From NCBI GenBank assembly GCA_020050475.1, contig JAGVKP010000122.1, positions 1 through 7,886 of the forward strand: a stretch of DNA of 7,886 bases. The letters are read 5' to 3'. This document shows positions 6,746-7,886 of this stretch, in pieces. Each line of letters opens with the position of its first letter. Position 1 is the first letter of the stretch. This stretch comes from Candidatus Babeliales bacterium. GTDB lineage: Bacteria > Babelota > Babeliae > Babelales > JACPOV01. The notes under the pieces are model-generated. The model saw nothing but the letters and a program-made list of their open reading frames with translations, had not been told where the DNA came from and ran no database searches. The translations under genes and the position numbers were made by a program.

Positions 6746-7318
6746 ATGCGCTCGTCATTTTTTCTAGCTATCTGTCTATCAACTGTAATCAGTAGTTTCT
6801 CTATGGAAACAGATACCAAAACGCGTATCTATTCGGTCAATTCTCCTGATGGTAACTGGCGCGTTTTTAAACGTAAGCTAGTGAATAAACGAAACAGGCA
6901 AGTTCAAGTGCCTCTTGGCAGAAAGATATATCAACCGGTGGTTTTTTCACCGAACGGTCACTTTTTAATGTATGAAAATAAAAATAAACTGAAAAATAAA
7001 AATCTTGTTTGGTTTGATCTCTGGACAGATGAGGCGTTTGCCTTTATCAAAAAAAATCCTGAAGCACAACCGGTTTTGAAATTTCTGACGAATAATTTGG
7101 TTGTTGTGTCAAAAATTGAAGATGATAAGGAGCAGACGATTGCCCTATCAAACCTTAATAAGGGCTGGATACGATCTTTTACGTTTCCTAAAGGTGAACT
7201 ACTGAGCCTTGAGACAAAGCGCATGATGCTTTTGTTCAAAAATGAGGATGGGTACTATCTACGTAGTTTTGATAATAAAAGAGTTGAGAAAGTTTCGGTT
7301 ACTATAACGCAGAGATAA
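6746..7318 (+). CDS. Secreted protein with beta-propeller-like (PD40/TolB-type) sequence patches (190 aa)
   Basis: A signal peptide is likely at residues 1-20 (MRSSFFLAICLSTVISSFSM). The mature part contains two patches typical of WD40-like/PD40 propeller blades: VNSPDGNWRVFKRK (31-44) and VVFSPNGHFLMYENKN (65-80). Later strand-rich segments follow (NNLVVVSKIEDD, IALSNLNKGWIRSF). At 190 residues it is too short for a full propeller, so it is either a fragment-like domain or a different beta fold. The basic K/N/R-rich stretch at 77-87 is notable. AAAGGA (6736-6741) lies 4 bases before the ATG. The 49-base gap after the previous gene has no clear terminator. The 3' end overlaps the helicase gene by 17 bases. 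No function can be assigned. Confidence 0.7.
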   Translation: MRSSFFLAICLSTVISSFSMETDTKTRIYSVNSPDGNWRVFKRKLVNKRNRQVQVPLGRKIYQPVVFSPNGHFLMYENKNKLKNKNLVWFDLWTDEAFAFIKKNPEAQPVLKFLTNNLVVVSKIEDDKEQTIALSNLNKGWIRSFTFPKGELLSLETKRMMLLFKNEDGYYLRSFDNKRVEKVSVTITQR

Positions 7319-7886
7319 AAGCTGATTTAATTTTTTTTAGCCCTGTCTTGAATTGTGCCGTGATAATAATATCTTCAGCTGACCGTGCTTCGACCGATTT
7401 AATAACGCCAATTCCAAACTTTGCATGTTTGATCGGTTGATGAACTTTAAAAGGGGCTTTAAACGAAACAGCCTTTTGTTCGTCGGCGAAAGTAACGACC
7501 GGTTTACTTACTTTTGCGCTTTCTTTTTGAGTTACTATTTTTGGTTCGGTACTGATGGCGCTGAATGTGCGTACCGTTGAGGGCGCTGCTTTGAGGCCAA
7601 GCCATTCGGTAAAAAACTGCTTGATCTGGAGCTCGTGCCAAAATGAAGCATCAGTACGCAATGCTAACTTTTCTGGAATTTCGCTGATAAATCGAGAAGG
7701 TGATTGGTCATTCGTGCTGCCAAAGGTTGATCGATAGCGCACATGGGTCAATAAAAGTCGCTCGCGCGCTCGCGTGATCCCTACATATAAAAGGCGGCGT
7801 TCCTCTTCAATGCCATCTGCTCGTTGATAGGAATGCATACTCGGGAAGATCCCCTCTTCAAGCCCGGTGAGCATAACCGTATCAAA
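7302..7886 (-). CDS. UvrD/PcrA-type superfamily 1 DNA helicase, C-terminal part (N-terminus beyond right edge)
   Basis: The last 194 residues are visible, beginning in-frame at the window edge (FDTV) without a start. VMLTGLEEGIFPS (4-16) is helicase motif V, and EEERRLLYVGITRARERLLL (27-46) is motif VI with the arginine finger region. PSRFISEIPEKL (63-74) follows as usual in PcrA/UvrD. The final about 50 residues (FKVHQPIKHAKFGIGVIKSV, then a strand, then TGLKKIKSAF) form the C-terminal Tudor-like domain of PcrA/UvrD that binds RNA polymerase in some species. These helicases unwind DNA 3'-5' in repair and replication. The linker between motif VI and the Tudor domain is low in conserved positions. 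Subtype (PcrA against UvrD) cannot be told from this part. Confidence 0.93.
   Translation of the reverse strand, partial: FDTVMLTGLEEGIFPSMHSYQRADGIEEERRLLYVGITRARERLLLTHVRYRSTFGSTNDQSPSRFISEIPEKLALRTDASFWHELQIKQFFTEWLGLKAAPSTVRTFSAISTEPKIVTQKESAKVSKPVVTFADEQKAVSFKAPFKVHQPIKHAKFGIGVIKSVEARSAEDIIITAQFKTGLKKIKSAFISAL

Noticed and set aside
6739..6750. Identical 12-mer GGATCGCATGCG at the start of trpS (4566-4577) and of the secreted protein gene
   Set aside because: The copy at trpS lies inside the coding sequence and the other covers the ribosome site and start. Without more copies it is best taken as coincidence.
7319..7345. Rho-independent terminator after the secreted protein gene (run of eight T)
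   Set aside because: The GCT...AGC pairing before the T run is too weak, and the stretch is coding sequence (Lys/Phe-rich) of the helicase on the other strand.

Overview
The window holds ten protein genes with good support: eight complete, and one running off each end. They form two divergent blocks that meet at a short intergenic region near 4402-4563. No rRNA, tRNA, CRISPR array, insertion sequence or clear terminator was seen. Gene density is high, with overlapping starts and stops, many small exported proteins and moderate, AT-leaning base composition. This suggests a compact genome of a diderm-like or host-associated bacterium. A Dependentiae (TM6)-type lineage would fit, but that is an impression from gene style and not a proven placement.

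Left block (minus strand, about 4401 down to 1, one probable operon): a CdaA-like membrane protein, a single-domain CdaR/YbbR protein, glmM (phosphoglucosamine mutase), a DUF502 membrane protein, two very small exported Q/N-rich proteins, and an NlpC/P60-like secreted protein that continues past the left edge. The order cdaA-cdaR-glmM is the classical cyclic-di-AMP/cell-wall operon of Firmicutes. The most striking point is that the CdaA homologue keeps the membrane topology and the core fold pattern of the diadenylate cyclase domain but lacks both catalytic motifs: DGA reads DQK, and RHR reads GRA. It therefore looks like an intact reading frame for a pseudo-enzyme kept beside its usual partners. 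The rest of the operon is envelope-related: GlmM feeds UDP-GlcNAc and peptidoglycan synthesis, and the last gene resembles a peptidoglycan peptidase.

Right block (plus strand, 4564 to 7318): trpS, a single-pass membrane protein with a weakly pseudopilin-like exported domain, a MauE/DoxX-type four-helix membrane protein with a CACLG thiol motif, and a small secreted protein with beta-propeller-like sequence patches. The first three are tightly packed (gaps of 13 and 8 bases) and probably cotranscribed. The fourth follows after 49 bases.

Right edge (minus strand, 7886 to 7302): the C-terminal part of a UvrD/PcrA-type helicase, whose 3' end overlaps the 3' end of the secreted protein gene by 17 bases.

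The divergent intergenic region contains a plausible sigma70-like promoter for trpS, repeated AGTAGT-type half-sites around it, and a short protein-like open frame (4400-4498) that may be a small gene or a remnant.
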